DNA of 5,832 nucleotides from Acidobacteriota bacterium (GCA_021780415.1 JAJXYW010000202.1:1-5832), one strand, 5' to 3'. Positions 1 through 5,832 are shown, counted from the stretch's first letter. Numbers and translations: made by a program. Notes: a model not told the origin generated them from the letters alone.

Positions 1-62
1 CCGCGCAGCCAGACTTCCGGGTCGGGTTGTTCGGACTTTGGAATTTGCCGTGTGCGGACCAT
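1..62 (-). CDS. N-terminal fragment of a possible DinB-family protein (runs off left edge)
   Basis: An ATG at 62 to 60 opens a minus-strand frame of 20 complete codons plus two bases with no stop before the window edge. The peptide reads MVRTRQIPKSEQPDPEVWLR and then probably G. The 'PEVWLRG' segment near the N-terminus is typical, from memory, of DinB-family (DUF664-like, four-helix metal-binding) proteins in soil bacteria, where it is followed by a 'P-x-x-G-x-x-P' stretch and the first helix; none of that is visible here. The start lies 45 bases after the DUF2071 stop on the same strand, so it could be the next gene in the unit. An AGGA sits only two bases before the ATG, too close for a good Shine-Dalgarno site. 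The product is tentative; that a gene starts here is somewhat more likely than its family name. Confidence 0.45.
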   Translation of the reverse strand, partial: MVRTRQIPKSEQPDPEVWLR

Positions 63-107
63 CGTCCTAGTGTAGCCAATTGCGCGGGATGGGGTGGGGC
101 CGCGACA

Positions 108-845
108 TCAGGTGGTGAAGTGGCCGCCGGAACGAATGGAGATGGCGGAGCCTTCTGCGAGCAGGACGTGATCGGGCTGGCGTTGCGTCAGGCGTGCGAA
201 GGCTGGGCCGTAGAGGGAGCCGAAGTCGGCTTCGACGCGGGAGTTGAGGATGGGGTAGACCTGCCAGCGCGGGTGCGCGACGCCATACTCGCCGGTGCTG
301 GCGGGGCGGCCGAAGAGATTGCGGCGTTTGGTGTAGCCCCAGTAGTGCTCGGTGATGAACTCTTCGGTGGAGCCGGGGGCGATGGCTTGTGCGATCGGCG
401 AGGCCTCGACGGAGACGTTTTGCCAGTGACCACGATGACGCCAGTCGTAGCGGATGGCGAGTGTGTCGGGGGTGGTGGACCAGGTGTGGCGGGTGCGGGC
501 GGTGGAGTAGGCCTCGCCGTAGAGAGCGCGGGCGACAAGCGTGATGGCGGGCCGGGGGACGATCTCGGAGAGAAAGACGACGCCGCGGCGGTGGGTACCG
601 TCGGGCAGAACGCGCTTGACATAGAAGCGAAGGTTTACCTCTTCGAAGTGGGTGTGGAAGGGGATGGGAATGCCCTTGAGGCGAACGCGGGTGAAGAGGA
701 AGCCGACGAGCGAGACGTAGCAGATGTCGTTGTAGGAATCGAGTTCGAGGCCGCTGGGCAAGTACGGTATGAGGATGGCGGGGTCGATGGCGTATTGGGC
801 CATGATGAGCTTGCGCCACTCGGCGGTGAGAAAGGTGCTGGACAT
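108..845 (-). CDS. DUF2071 (YqjF-like) family protein, 245 aa
   Basis: This protein of unknown biochemical function belongs, by recognition, to the DUF2071/YqjF family of about 240-residue soluble proteins, so its length is normal. The diagnostic N-terminal pattern is present: FLTAEWRKLIM at residues 5-15, PYLPSGLELD at 27-36, YVSLVGFLF at 43-51 and HTHFEEVNLRFYV at 64-76. Further on come GVVFLSEIVPRP at 88-99, EEFITEHYWGYT at 161-172 and HPRWQVYP at 191-198. There is no signal peptide and no convincing membrane segment, so it is probably cytoplasmic. The ATG at 845 fits the family start because the conserved FLTAEW begins four residues later, but no clear ribosome binding site precedes it. 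It follows the phosphatase by 33 bases in the same frame, which suggests co-transcription and possibly translational coupling. No catalytic residues can be assigned. Confidence 0.9.
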   Translation of the reverse strand: MSSTFLTAEWRKLIMAQYAIDPAILIPYLPSGLELDSYNDICYVSLVGFLFTRVRLKGIPIPFHTHFEEVNLRFYVKRVLPDGTHRRGVVFLSEIVPRPAITLVARALYGEAYSTARTRHTWSTTPDTLAIRYDWRHRGHWQNVSVEASPIAQAIAPGSTEEFITEHYWGYTKRRNLFGRPASTGEYGVAHPRWQVYPILNSRVEADFGSLYGPAFARLTQRQPDHVLLAEGSAISIRSGGHFTT

Positions 846-878
846 GCTGAGGGTTGGATGCTCGAGGGTGGGATTCGA

Positions 879-1361
879 TCAGGGTTCGAGGGAGAGATTC
901 TCGACCCAGCGGAGTTGCTCTGGGGTGTCGGGGGTCTGCATGCCGCGCGCGTAGGAGATGCGGCGGAAGGCGTCGGCGGCGGTGAGGCCTTCGCGGCGCA
1001 GGAGGGCGGCGAGCAGGAGAGCGGATCGCCCAATGCCTGCGCGGCAGTGCACGGCGATACTTCGACCCTGGAGCAGGTCGTAATGCAGCGTGTCAATGAA
1101 TCGCAGAAAGGCTTCGGCGGAGTCGGGAACGCTGTGGTCGGGGACGGGGAATCTGCGGAACTGGATGCCGCGCGCAAAGCACGCCGCCTCCTCGTGCTCC
1201 AGCCCAAAGTCTGCAGCCTCTTCGGGCGGCAGCAGGGAGACGAGCACCTGGACGCCCTCGCGCTTGAGGGTGCGGATTTCGTCGTCGAGCCGGTTGCCTC
1301 CATGCGGCATGGGCATGATGGCGAGCTTTGCGGTGGAGTCGGTGTCGATCCAATAGGCCAT
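879..1361 (-). CDS. Small dual-specificity/tyrosine-type protein phosphatase, 160 aa
   Basis: This is a cysteine-dependent phosphatase of the PTP/DSP fold. The active-site P-loop HCRAGIGRSA is at residues 105-114, matching HC-x5-R-S/T, with nucleophile Cys106 and phosphate-binding Arg112. The probable general acid is Asp75 in FPVPDHSVPD (71-80), about 31 residues before the cysteine as expected for DSPs. The short length and the N-terminal 'LAIMPMPHGGNRLDDEIRTL' region resemble CDKN3/KAP-like bacterial DSPs. It should remove phosphate from Tyr or Ser/Thr residues, or possibly a non-protein substrate; the sequence does not decide which. It has no signal peptide or membrane helix, so is likely cytoplasmic. 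The ATG at 1361 is preceded by GGAAAG about 8 bases upstream, a usable Shine-Dalgarno site. It starts 27 bases after the permease stop and ends in TGA 33 bases before the DUF2071 start, so all three probably share one transcript. Confidence 0.9.
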   Translation of the reverse strand: MAYWIDTDSTAKLAIMPMPHGGNRLDDEIRTLKREGVQVLVSLLPPEEAADFGLEHEEAACFARGIQFRRFPVPDHSVPDSAEAFLRFIDTLHYDLLQGRSIAVHCRAGIGRSALLLAALLRREGLTAADAFRRISYARGMQTPDTPEQLRWVENLSLEP

Positions 1362-1388
1362 GGTTCAGGCTTTCCAGCAGGGGCTGCG

Positions 1389-2945
1389 TCAGCCTTTGTA
1401 GAACTCGCTGCGTTTGCGGCTGTAGAAGACATAGATGACCAGGCCGATGGAGAGCCATACGAAGAAGCGGAGCCAGGTGATGATGGGCAGGCCGGCCATG
1501 AGCAGGATGCAGAAGAAGACGCTGAGGAGTGGGATGACGGGGCCGAAGGGGACGCGGAAACTGCGGTGGCGGTCCGGGTCTTTGTAGCGCAGGATGATGA
1601 CGCCGATCGAGACCAGGGCGAACGCGAAGAGGGTGCCGATGTTGGAGAGGTCGGTAAGGGTGCCAATGTCGAACAGGCCGGCGGGGATGGCGACGACGAT
1701 GCCCGCAACCCAGGTGGCGATGGCTGGGGTGCGGTACTTGCGGCTGACTTTTGAGAAGAAGCTGGGTAGCAGGCCGTCGCGCGACATGGCGAACCAGACG
1801 CGTGACTGTCCAAGCTGGAAGACGAGGATGGAGGAGATCATGCCGCTGAGCGCTCCGAGAAGCACGACGAGACGAACCCAGTGGAGCGAGTGGCCGCCGG
1901 GCAGGCCGGAGAGTTTTTTGAGCGCGTTGACTACGGGCGCCGCGTCGTCCACCATGCTCTGCCAGGGGACGAGGCCGGTGAGCACGACCGCGACGCCGAT
2001 GTAGAGGACGGTGCAAACGATGAGCGTCGCAATGATGCCGATGGGCAGGTCGCGCTGCGGATTGCGGCACTCTTCGGCGGCGGTGGAGACGGAGTCGAAG
2101 CCAATGTAGGTGAAGAAGATGATGGAGCCGCCGGTGAGGATGCCGGACCAGCCGTTGGGAGCGAACGGATGATAGAGCGTGGGCTTGATGAACTGCGCCC
2201 CGGCGAAGAGGAAGATGAGGATGGCGGCGAGTTTGACCAGCACCATGATGTTGTTGGTACGGGCTGATTCGCGGATGCCGCGCACCAGAACGACGGTGAG
2301 CAGAAGGACGATGAGGAAGGCTGGGATATTGAAGCCGAAGTGCCAGCCGGGCTGGTAGATCCAGTTGGAGCTTAGGTCCTGTAGGCCGCCGGGAAGGAAG
2401 GCCGGAGAGATCCATTTGGCGGTGGGATGGATGCCGAACCAGTCCATGAGATCAACGATATGCGCCGCGAAACCGACGCTGACGCTCATGTTGGAGCCAG
2501 CGTATTCAAGGATGAGGTCCCAGCCGATGATCCAGGCGATGAGCTCGCCCATGGTGGCGTAGGTGTAGGTGTAGGCGGAGCCCGCGATGGGGATCATGCT
2601 GGCGAGTTCGGCGTAACACAGGCCGGTCAGCGCGCAGATGATAGCGACCAGCACGAGCGAAAGCGCAAGAGCAGGGCCAGCGCCGGGGCGGCCTGCGAGC
2701 GCGGAGTGGTGGATGATGTAGTCGGCGACCGGTGCGTGGAGGATGGAGGTAGTGTCGAATTTTTCGCCCGCGATGGCGGTGCCGATCACCGTGAAGATTC
2801 CGGACCCGATGACTGCGCCAATGCCAAGAGCGGTGAGTGAGACGGGGCCAAGGGTTTTCTTGAGCGCCGTTTCTGGTGCTTCGGACTCGTGGATGAGCTT
2901 GTCGATGGACTTGGTAGCAAAGATTTGTCGTGCCAGGGTGCTCAT
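1389..2945 (-). CDS. APC-superfamily amino acid permease (cationic amino acid transporter type), 518 aa
   Basis: This is an integral inner-membrane transporter that most likely takes up an amino acid by cation coupling. It is strongly hydrophobic, with about 12-14 predicted helices. The TM1 signature GIGAVIGSGIFTVIG is at residues 41-55. The stretch PIAGSAYTYTYATMGE is at 119-134. The CAT-type motif IGFDSVSTAAEECRNPQRDLP is at 281-301, and SRVWFAMSRDGLLP, the usual TM8-TM9 loop, is at 381-394. These place it with the CAT/YfnA branch (TC 2.A.3.3) rather than the GABA or lysine permease branches. The cytoplasmic N-terminus (TKSIDKLIHESEAPETALKKTLGP) is also typical of this branch. The loop after TM1 (about 60-90) is longer than in minimal family members but common in CAT types. 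The ATG at 2945 matches the family start; GAGG lies only one base upstream, so ribosome binding looks weak. It is the first gene of a unit with the phosphatase and DUF2071 protein. Substrate is not determinable from sequence alone. Confidence 0.92.
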   Translation of the reverse strand: MSTLARQIFATKSIDKLIHESEAPETALKKTLGPVSLTALGIGAVIGSGIFTVIGTAIAGEKFDTTSILHAPVADYIIHHSALAGRPGAGPALALSLVLVAIICALTGLCYAELASMIPIAGSAYTYTYATMGELIAWIIGWDLILEYAGSNMSVSVGFAAHIVDLMDWFGIHPTAKWISPAFLPGGLQDLSSNWIYQPGWHFGFNIPAFLIVLLLTVVLVRGIRESARTNNIMVLVKLAAILIFLFAGAQFIKPTLYHPFAPNGWSGILTGGSIIFFTYIGFDSVSTAAEECRNPQRDLPIGIIATLIVCTVLYIGVAVVLTGLVPWQSMVDDAAPVVNALKKLSGLPGGHSLHWVRLVVLLGALSGMISSILVFQLGQSRVWFAMSRDGLLPSFFSKVSRKYRTPAIATWVAGIVVAIPAGLFDIGTLTDLSNIGTLFAFALVSIGVIILRYKDPDRHRSFRVPFGPVIPLLSVFFCILLMAGLPIITWLRFFVWLSIGLVIYVFYSRKRSEFYKG

Positions 2946-2978
2946 GCCTCGTCGTGGAAGATGATTCGATTAGCAACG

Positions 2979-3007
2979 ATTGTAAGCGGGAGAAGGCTGG
3001 CTGGCGA
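2979..3007 (-). promoter_or_regulatory. Putative sigma70-type promoter of the permease unit
   Basis: On the minus strand a TACAAT hexamer (2984 to 2979, five of six bases of the TATAAT consensus) lies 17 bases downstream of TCGCCA (3007 to 3002, four of six matches to TTGACA). Transcription would start near 2972 and give a leader of about 27 bases before the permease ATG. It lies between the upstream terminator and the permease, where a promoter is expected. The -35 match is weak, so this is a prediction. Confidence 0.45.
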
Positions 3008-3037
3008 GGGGTCGAGGGATTCGGCGGACGGAGCAGG

Positions 3038-3076
3038 AAAAACAACGGCGAACGGAGGTGTCTCCGTTCGCCGTTG
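3038..3076 (-). terminator. Strong intrinsic terminator after the small basic gene
   Basis: A perfect 15-base inverted repeat (CAACGGCGAACGGAG at 3043-3057 with CTCCGTTCGCCGTTG at 3062-3076) closes a four-base loop. On the minus strand the stem is followed immediately by five T residues (3042 to 3038). This is the standard form of a Rho-independent terminator for minus-strand transcription. It lies 17 bases past the stop of the small basic gene and before the permease promoter, so it separates the two transcription units. In the plus direction the stem is followed by GGGTGAGG, without a T run, so it should act mainly in one direction. Confidence 0.88.
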
Positions 3077-3093
3077 GGTGAGGATGGTGGGCG

Positions 3094-3249
3094 CTAGCGC
3101 TTGGAGGTGCCGCGGGCTGCCTTCTTGACCTTGGCCTTGTTCTCGCCACGCGCTCCCGTGCGGGGAGCCTTGGGCGCGGCGGCTTTGCGTGCGGCGCGCT
3201 TGACCTTCTTGCGCTCAAGTTTATCGGTGATGCTGGAGGTGTCTGCCAT
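3094..3249 (-). CDS. Small highly basic Lys/Arg/Ala-rich protein, 51 aa
   Basis: The reading frame from ATG (3249) to TAG (3094) encodes 51 residues with 11 Lys, 7 Arg and 11 Ala against 4 acidic residues, a net charge near +14. The N-terminus MADTSSITDKLERKKVKRAA may form a short charged helix. The remainder (KAAAPKAPRTGARGENKAK and onward) looks like the disordered tails of histone H1-like or HU-like proteins. I do not recognise a named family. Binding to DNA or RNA is a reasonable inference from composition only; a ribosome-associated role is equally possible. A weak Shine-Dalgarno-like GAGAAG lies about 7 bases before the ATG. Codon choice (mostly AAG, CGC, GCC) matches a real gene in this GC-rich genome. 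It sits 66 bases after the helicase stop with no terminator between, and just before a strong terminator, which supports it being expressed as the end of that unit. Confidence 0.72.
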   Translation of the reverse strand: MADTSSITDKLERKKVKRAARKAAAPKAPRTGARGENKAKVKKAARGTSKR

Positions 3250-3315
3250 GATGTGTCTTCTCTCTGTACTCAAATATGTGTTCGGCGCCGCCGGCCTACA
3301 GGCGAGCAGGCTCGG

Positions 3316-5832
3316 TTAGAGCCGTTCGAGCTGGGCGAACTTCTCGACCAGCTTCTTCATGCCGTGACTACTAAATTGTACGGTAAGCTTGGCATCTTCG
3401 CCGTCACCTTCTCGTGCGAAGACGATGCCTTCACCATACTTCGGGTGGCGAACACGTGCTCCTTTGCCTAGACCGGTGCGGCCGATGGGCGCGGAAACGT
3501 CCATGCGGGGACGCCCTTTGAGGGCCCCAGCGGCTCCTTTGCCGAAGGCTCCGCCCTTGCCGAAGAAGGCTGCCGTGTTGTCGAGCGGGCCGCTGCCCGT
3601 GCCGCGTTTGACGGCCCCAAAACGCTGCGCTGCGTAGGATTTTGGACCGCTGCTGGGGTCCTGTGACTCGTCTTCGTAGGAGTAATGACGCTCGCCGCCG
3701 AAGTCATCGCCGCCGCCCGGTCGCTTGCTGCGCTGCGGATACGGGGTTGCGTAGACTCCTCCGTAGCTGGCCGGAGACAGGTCCTCGATCAGGCGCGACG
3801 GCACCTCTTCGAGGAAGCGCGAGGGCATCGAGGACTCGGGGCTGTCGTTGCCGTAGCGGCGGCGATAGCGCGCGCGCGTCATGATGAGCGTATCCATGGC
3901 GCGGGTCATGCCGACGTAGCAGAGGCGGCGCTCCTCCTCCATCTGCGTGGGGTCTTGCAGCGTACGCGAGTGCGGGAAGAGGCCTTCTTCCATGCCCGCG
4001 AGAAAGACCAGCGGGAACTCGAGGCCCTTGGCGGCGTGCAGGGTCATGAGCGTGACGCGGGCCTCGGCGGAGTAAGAGTCGGCATCGGATACCAGCGCCG
4101 CGTGATCGAGAAACTCGGAGAGAGTCTCTCCGCGAGAGGTGGCGTCCTGCGCGGCGTTCGCGAGTTCCTTGAGGTTCTCGATGCGAGAGAAGCTCTCGGG
4201 CGTGGCCTCGTCTTCGAGGGCGCGGATATAGCCAGAACGGTCGTTGAGAAACTTGATGAGTTCGGGCAGCGTGGCCGGACCGCCGGGCTTCCGAAAGGCG
4301 CGAGCATCGGCTTCGTTGGCTGCTTCGTGATCGCCTGCCTGGGCTGCGACGATGCGGTCGAGGCGCGCCTTCGTTGCGTCCAATGCGCTCTGTTTCAGCG
4401 GGATGGGAGCGAACGGATTGATGCTCGCGGTGGCGGGCGCGTCCTCGATGTGCGCGTTCTCGGGGGCGATGGTGCTGATCTCTTCGCTGGGGCCGAAATC
4501 AAAGTCGAAGTTGAAGCTGGTGTCGAAGTCGGCGTTTGCGTCGTTGGCTGCGATGGAGAGGGGAGTTGACTCCTCGGCAGCGAAGCCGAAGTCGAAGTCC
4601 GCCGCATCGTCGGGCGAGTCTAGCGAGACAGCGGGGCTGACGTCGGCGGTGAGGGCTGCGGCGAAGTCGGGGCCGAGCATCGCGCGGGCGTCTTCGATGA
4701 GCTTGCGGAAGTTGCTGAGTGCGGCGAGCGCGCGGGCGGGGAGCAGTTTTTCATCGACGGCGCGGGCGATGGCGTCCCATGAACTCATGCCGGTCGTTAG
4801 GGCGATGCGCTCGAGCGTGTCCATCGTAGTTTTGCCGATGCCGCGCGGCGGCGAGTTCACCACGCGCCCGAGGGCGATGGAATCGTGGGGATTCTGCACG
4901 AGTTTGAGGTAGGAGAGGATGTCCTTGACCTCGGCGCGGTCGTAAAAGCTGAAACCGCCGACCATGTGGTACTTGATTTGATAGCGGCGGAGGGCCTCTT
5001 CGACCAGCCGCGACTGGGAGTTGGTCCGGTAGAGTACGGCGCAGCGTGGGGTTTCGGCTGGATTGTCGGTGCCGGCGGCGGCCTCGCGGAAGTATTTGGC
5101 AATGCGATCGGCGATGAACAGAGCTTCGTTCTCGCCGTCCGGGGCCTCGTAGTAGCCGATGAGCGAGCCGCCCTCGCGGGTGGTAAAGAGGTTTTTGCCC
5201 TTGCGCTGGGTGTTTTGCGCTACAACGGCGCTGGCGCCCTCGAGAATGATCTGCGTCGAGCGGTAGTTTTGCTCGAGGCGAATGGTGCGGGCGTTGGGGA
5301 AATCCTTCTCAAACTCAAGGATATTGCGGATATCCGCGCCGCGCCAGCTATAGATGGACTGGTCTTCGTCGCCGACGACGCAGACGTTGCCGTGTTTGCC
5401 GAGCAGCTTCATTAGCTCGTATTGGGGTCGGTTTGTGTCCTGATATTCGTCGATTAACAGGTACTTGTAGCGGCGGTTGTAACGCTCGCGGACCTCGCTG
5501 GAGGACTTGAGGAGACGGACGGTCTCGAGCAGTAAGTCGTCGAAATCCAACGCGTTAGCCTTGGCAAGCTCCTTCTTGTAGATCTCGAAAATATGGGCGA
5601 TCTTCTCTTCCATGGGGTTGGTGCTGGCAAGGAAGTACTCCTGGGGGTCGATCATGTGGTTCTTGGCCCAGGAGATGCGGCCGAGGGCTACGCGGGGCTT
5701 AAGTGCTTTGTCATCAATAGATAGGCGCTTGAGTGCCTGTTTGACGACGGCTTGCTGGTCGGTCTCGTCGTAGATGGCGAAGGTGCGGGTAAGTCCTGTG
5801 TTGCCAACACGTAGGGCTTCGATATCGCGGCG
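3316..5832 (-). CDS. pcrA: UvrD/PcrA-type ATP-dependent DNA helicase, partial (N-terminus beyond right edge)
   Basis: This superfamily 1A 3'-to-5' DNA helicase acts in nucleotide excision repair, mismatch repair or replication-fork clearance. The frame is open to the window edge, giving 838 residues from base 5832, and homology begins at once (DIEALRVGNTGL...FAIYDETDQQAVVKQ), so about 100 N-terminal residues with the Q motif, Walker A (motif I) and motif Ia are outside. Visible motifs, numbered in this fragment: II LLIDEYQDTN 125-134 (catalytic Asp128-Glu129); III VVGDEDQSIYSWRGAD 152-167; IV IRLEQNYRST 184-193; PPRGIGKTT 328-336; V TLMTLHAAKGLEFPLVFLAG 594-613; VI EEERRLCYVGMTRA 632-645. A Gly-rich linker (about 670-789) precedes a C-terminal Tudor-like domain (about 791-838, RVRHPKYGEGIVF...), known in PcrA/UvrD for RNA polymerase contact. 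An ATG at 5655 is internal to the conserved region and is not the start. Estimated full length near 935 residues exceeds the usual 720-780, mainly because of a 2B-domain insertion. Whether to call it pcrA or uvrD is a matter of convention. Confidence 0.95.
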   Translation of the reverse strand, partial: RRDIEALRVGNTGLTRTFAIYDETDQQAVVKQALKRLSIDDKALKPRVALGRISWAKNHMIDPQEYFLASTNPMEEKIAHIFEIYKKELAKANALDFDDLLLETVRLLKSSSEVRERYNRRYKYLLIDEYQDTNRPQYELMKLLGKHGNVCVVGDEDQSIYSWRGADIRNILEFEKDFPNARTIRLEQNYRSTQIILEGASAVVAQNTQRKGKNLFTTREGGSLIGYYEAPDGENEALFIADRIAKYFREAAAGTDNPAETPRCAVLYRTNSQSRLVEEALRRYQIKYHMVGGFSFYDRAEVKDILSYLKLVQNPHDSIALGRVVNSPPRGIGKTTMDTLERIALTTGMSSWDAIARAVDEKLLPARALAALSNFRKLIEDARAMLGPDFAAALTADVSPAVSLDSPDDAADFDFGFAAEESTPLSIAANDANADFDTSFNFDFDFGPSEEISTIAPENAHIEDAPATASINPFAPIPLKQSALDATKARLDRIVAAQAGDHEAANEADARAFRKPGGPATLPELIKFLNDRSGYIRALEDEATPESFSRIENLKELANAAQDATSRGETLSEFLDHAALVSDADSYSAEARVTLMTLHAAKGLEFPLVFLAGMEEGLFPHSRTLQDPTQMEEERRLCYVGMTRAMDTLIMTRARYRRRYGNDSPESSMPSRFLEEVPSRLIEDLSPASYGGVYATPYPQRSKRPGGGDDFGGERHYSYEDESQDPSSGPKSYAAQRFGAVKRGTGSGPLDNTAAFFGKGGAFGKGAAGALKGRPRMDVSAPIGRTGLGKGARVRHPKYGEGIVFAREGDGEDAKLTVQFSSHGMKKLVEKFAQLERL
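4276..4674 (-). other. Acidic low-complexity insertion inside the helicase 2B subdomain
   Basis: From memory of PcrA from Geobacillus, the segment 'FRSQLEQWTQL' is followed almost directly by the helix leading to 'LVEEVLDKSGY'. Here the equivalent parts, NFRKLIEDARAM and LPELIKFLNDRSGY, are separated by about 133 residues (fragment residues about 387-519). The extra stretch is rich in Asp, Glu, Ala, Ser and Phe, with DFDFG and FNFDFDFG motifs, an NPFAPIPL segment, and a later Ala/Asp-rich part that may be helical (LDATKARLDRIVAAQAGDHE). It stays in frame, with no stop or frameshift, so it is part of the protein. It is probably largely disordered. The exact borders are approximate because they rest on an alignment by eye. 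Confidence 0.7.
4462..4599 (-). repeat. Two degenerate DFDFG-EE-ST repeats within the helicase insertion
   Basis: At the protein level DFDFGFAAEESTPLSIA (encoded by 4599 to 4549) and DFDFGPSEEISTIAP (4506 to 4462) share the order DFDFG, EE, ST and a terminal hydrophobic-Ala pair, 31 residues apart. A shorter DFDTSFNF lies directly before the second copy. The DNA shows matching short runs of 'gaagtcgaagt' type on the plus strand. This may be an old internal duplication or simple low-complexity drift. Confidence 0.4.

Noticed and set aside
80..107. Possible terminator after the DUF2071 gene (CGCGG/CCGCG stem)
   Set aside because: The stem is only five base pairs with a 12-base loop and no following T run on the minus strand.
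1382..1394. Small hairpin overlapping the permease stop codon (GGCTG/CAGCC, three-base loop)
   Set aside because: The stem is five base pairs without a T run, so it is not a terminator, and it could easily occur by chance at this GC content.
27..1754. A 575-codon open frame on the plus strand opposite the DUF2071, phosphatase and permease genes
   Set aside because: It is rich in Gly, Glu, Asp, Ala and Val and has no recognisable domain. It lies antisense to three well-supported genes, and such frames are a usual by-product of high G/C at third codon positions.
635..1813. A 392-codon minus-strand frame rich in Ser, Pro and Ala
   Set aside because: It crosses three recognised genes in a different frame and shows only compositional bias.
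1093..2415. A 440-codon minus-strand frame overlapping the permease and phosphatase
   Set aside because: The product is dominated by Arg, His, Pro and Leu with no family resemblance, and it overlaps recognised genes in another frame.
3250..3315. GC-rich self-complementary sequence between the helicase and the small basic gene
   Set aside because: The GGCCGGCGGCGCC-like bases can pair only in short, competing ways and are not followed by a T run; I see no terminator and no strong promoter here.
3685..4569. A 294-codon plus-strand frame antisense to the helicase
   Set aside because: It shows an Ala/Gly/Arg/Val-rich composition with no motifs and lies wholly within a gene with clear helicase motifs on the other strand.
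3316..5655. Helicase gene starting at the ATG at 5655
   Set aside because: The frame stays open to the window edge and the upstream codons encode conserved PcrA/UvrD sequence, so this Met is internal and the gene is truncated by the window.

Overview
The window is a GC-rich bacterial chromosomal segment in which every gene I can support lies on the minus strand. The codon bias (G/C at third positions), the compact spacing and the style of the PcrA and permease proteins resemble soil Acidobacteriota (the Granulicella/Terriglobus/Edaphobacter group). That assignment is from memory of family style and is not proven by any marker here. I see no rRNA, tRNA, CRISPR array, insertion sequence, integrase or phage gene, so this looks like ordinary chromosome rather than an accessory island.

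Read in the direction of transcription (right to left), the right part (5832 to 3316) is a UvrD/PcrA-type superfamily 1 DNA helicase whose N-terminus lies beyond the right edge. It is followed 66 bases later by a tiny, very basic 51-residue protein (3249 to 3094). No terminator separates the two, and a strong intrinsic terminator (3076 to 3038) follows the small gene, so the pair probably forms one transcription unit.

A second unit begins just after that terminator. A plausible sigma70-type promoter (3007 to 2979) precedes an APC-superfamily cationic-amino-acid-type permease (2945 to 1389). After 27 bases comes a small cysteine-dependent protein phosphatase of the dual-specificity type (1361 to 879), and after another 33 bases a DUF2071/YqjF-family protein (845 to 108). 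At the extreme left, the first 20 codons of another minus-strand gene start at 62 and run off the window; its N-terminus resembles DinB-family proteins.

The genes do not form an obvious single pathway: one unit is DNA repair plus a candidate nucleic-acid-binding small protein, the other is transport plus a phosphatase and an uncharacterised protein. The most unusual point is an acidic, low-complexity stretch of about 130 residues, with DFDFG motifs, inserted in the 2B subdomain of the helicase. The small lysine/arginine/alanine-rich protein next to it is the second point of interest. I did not find a convincing new multi-gene system.
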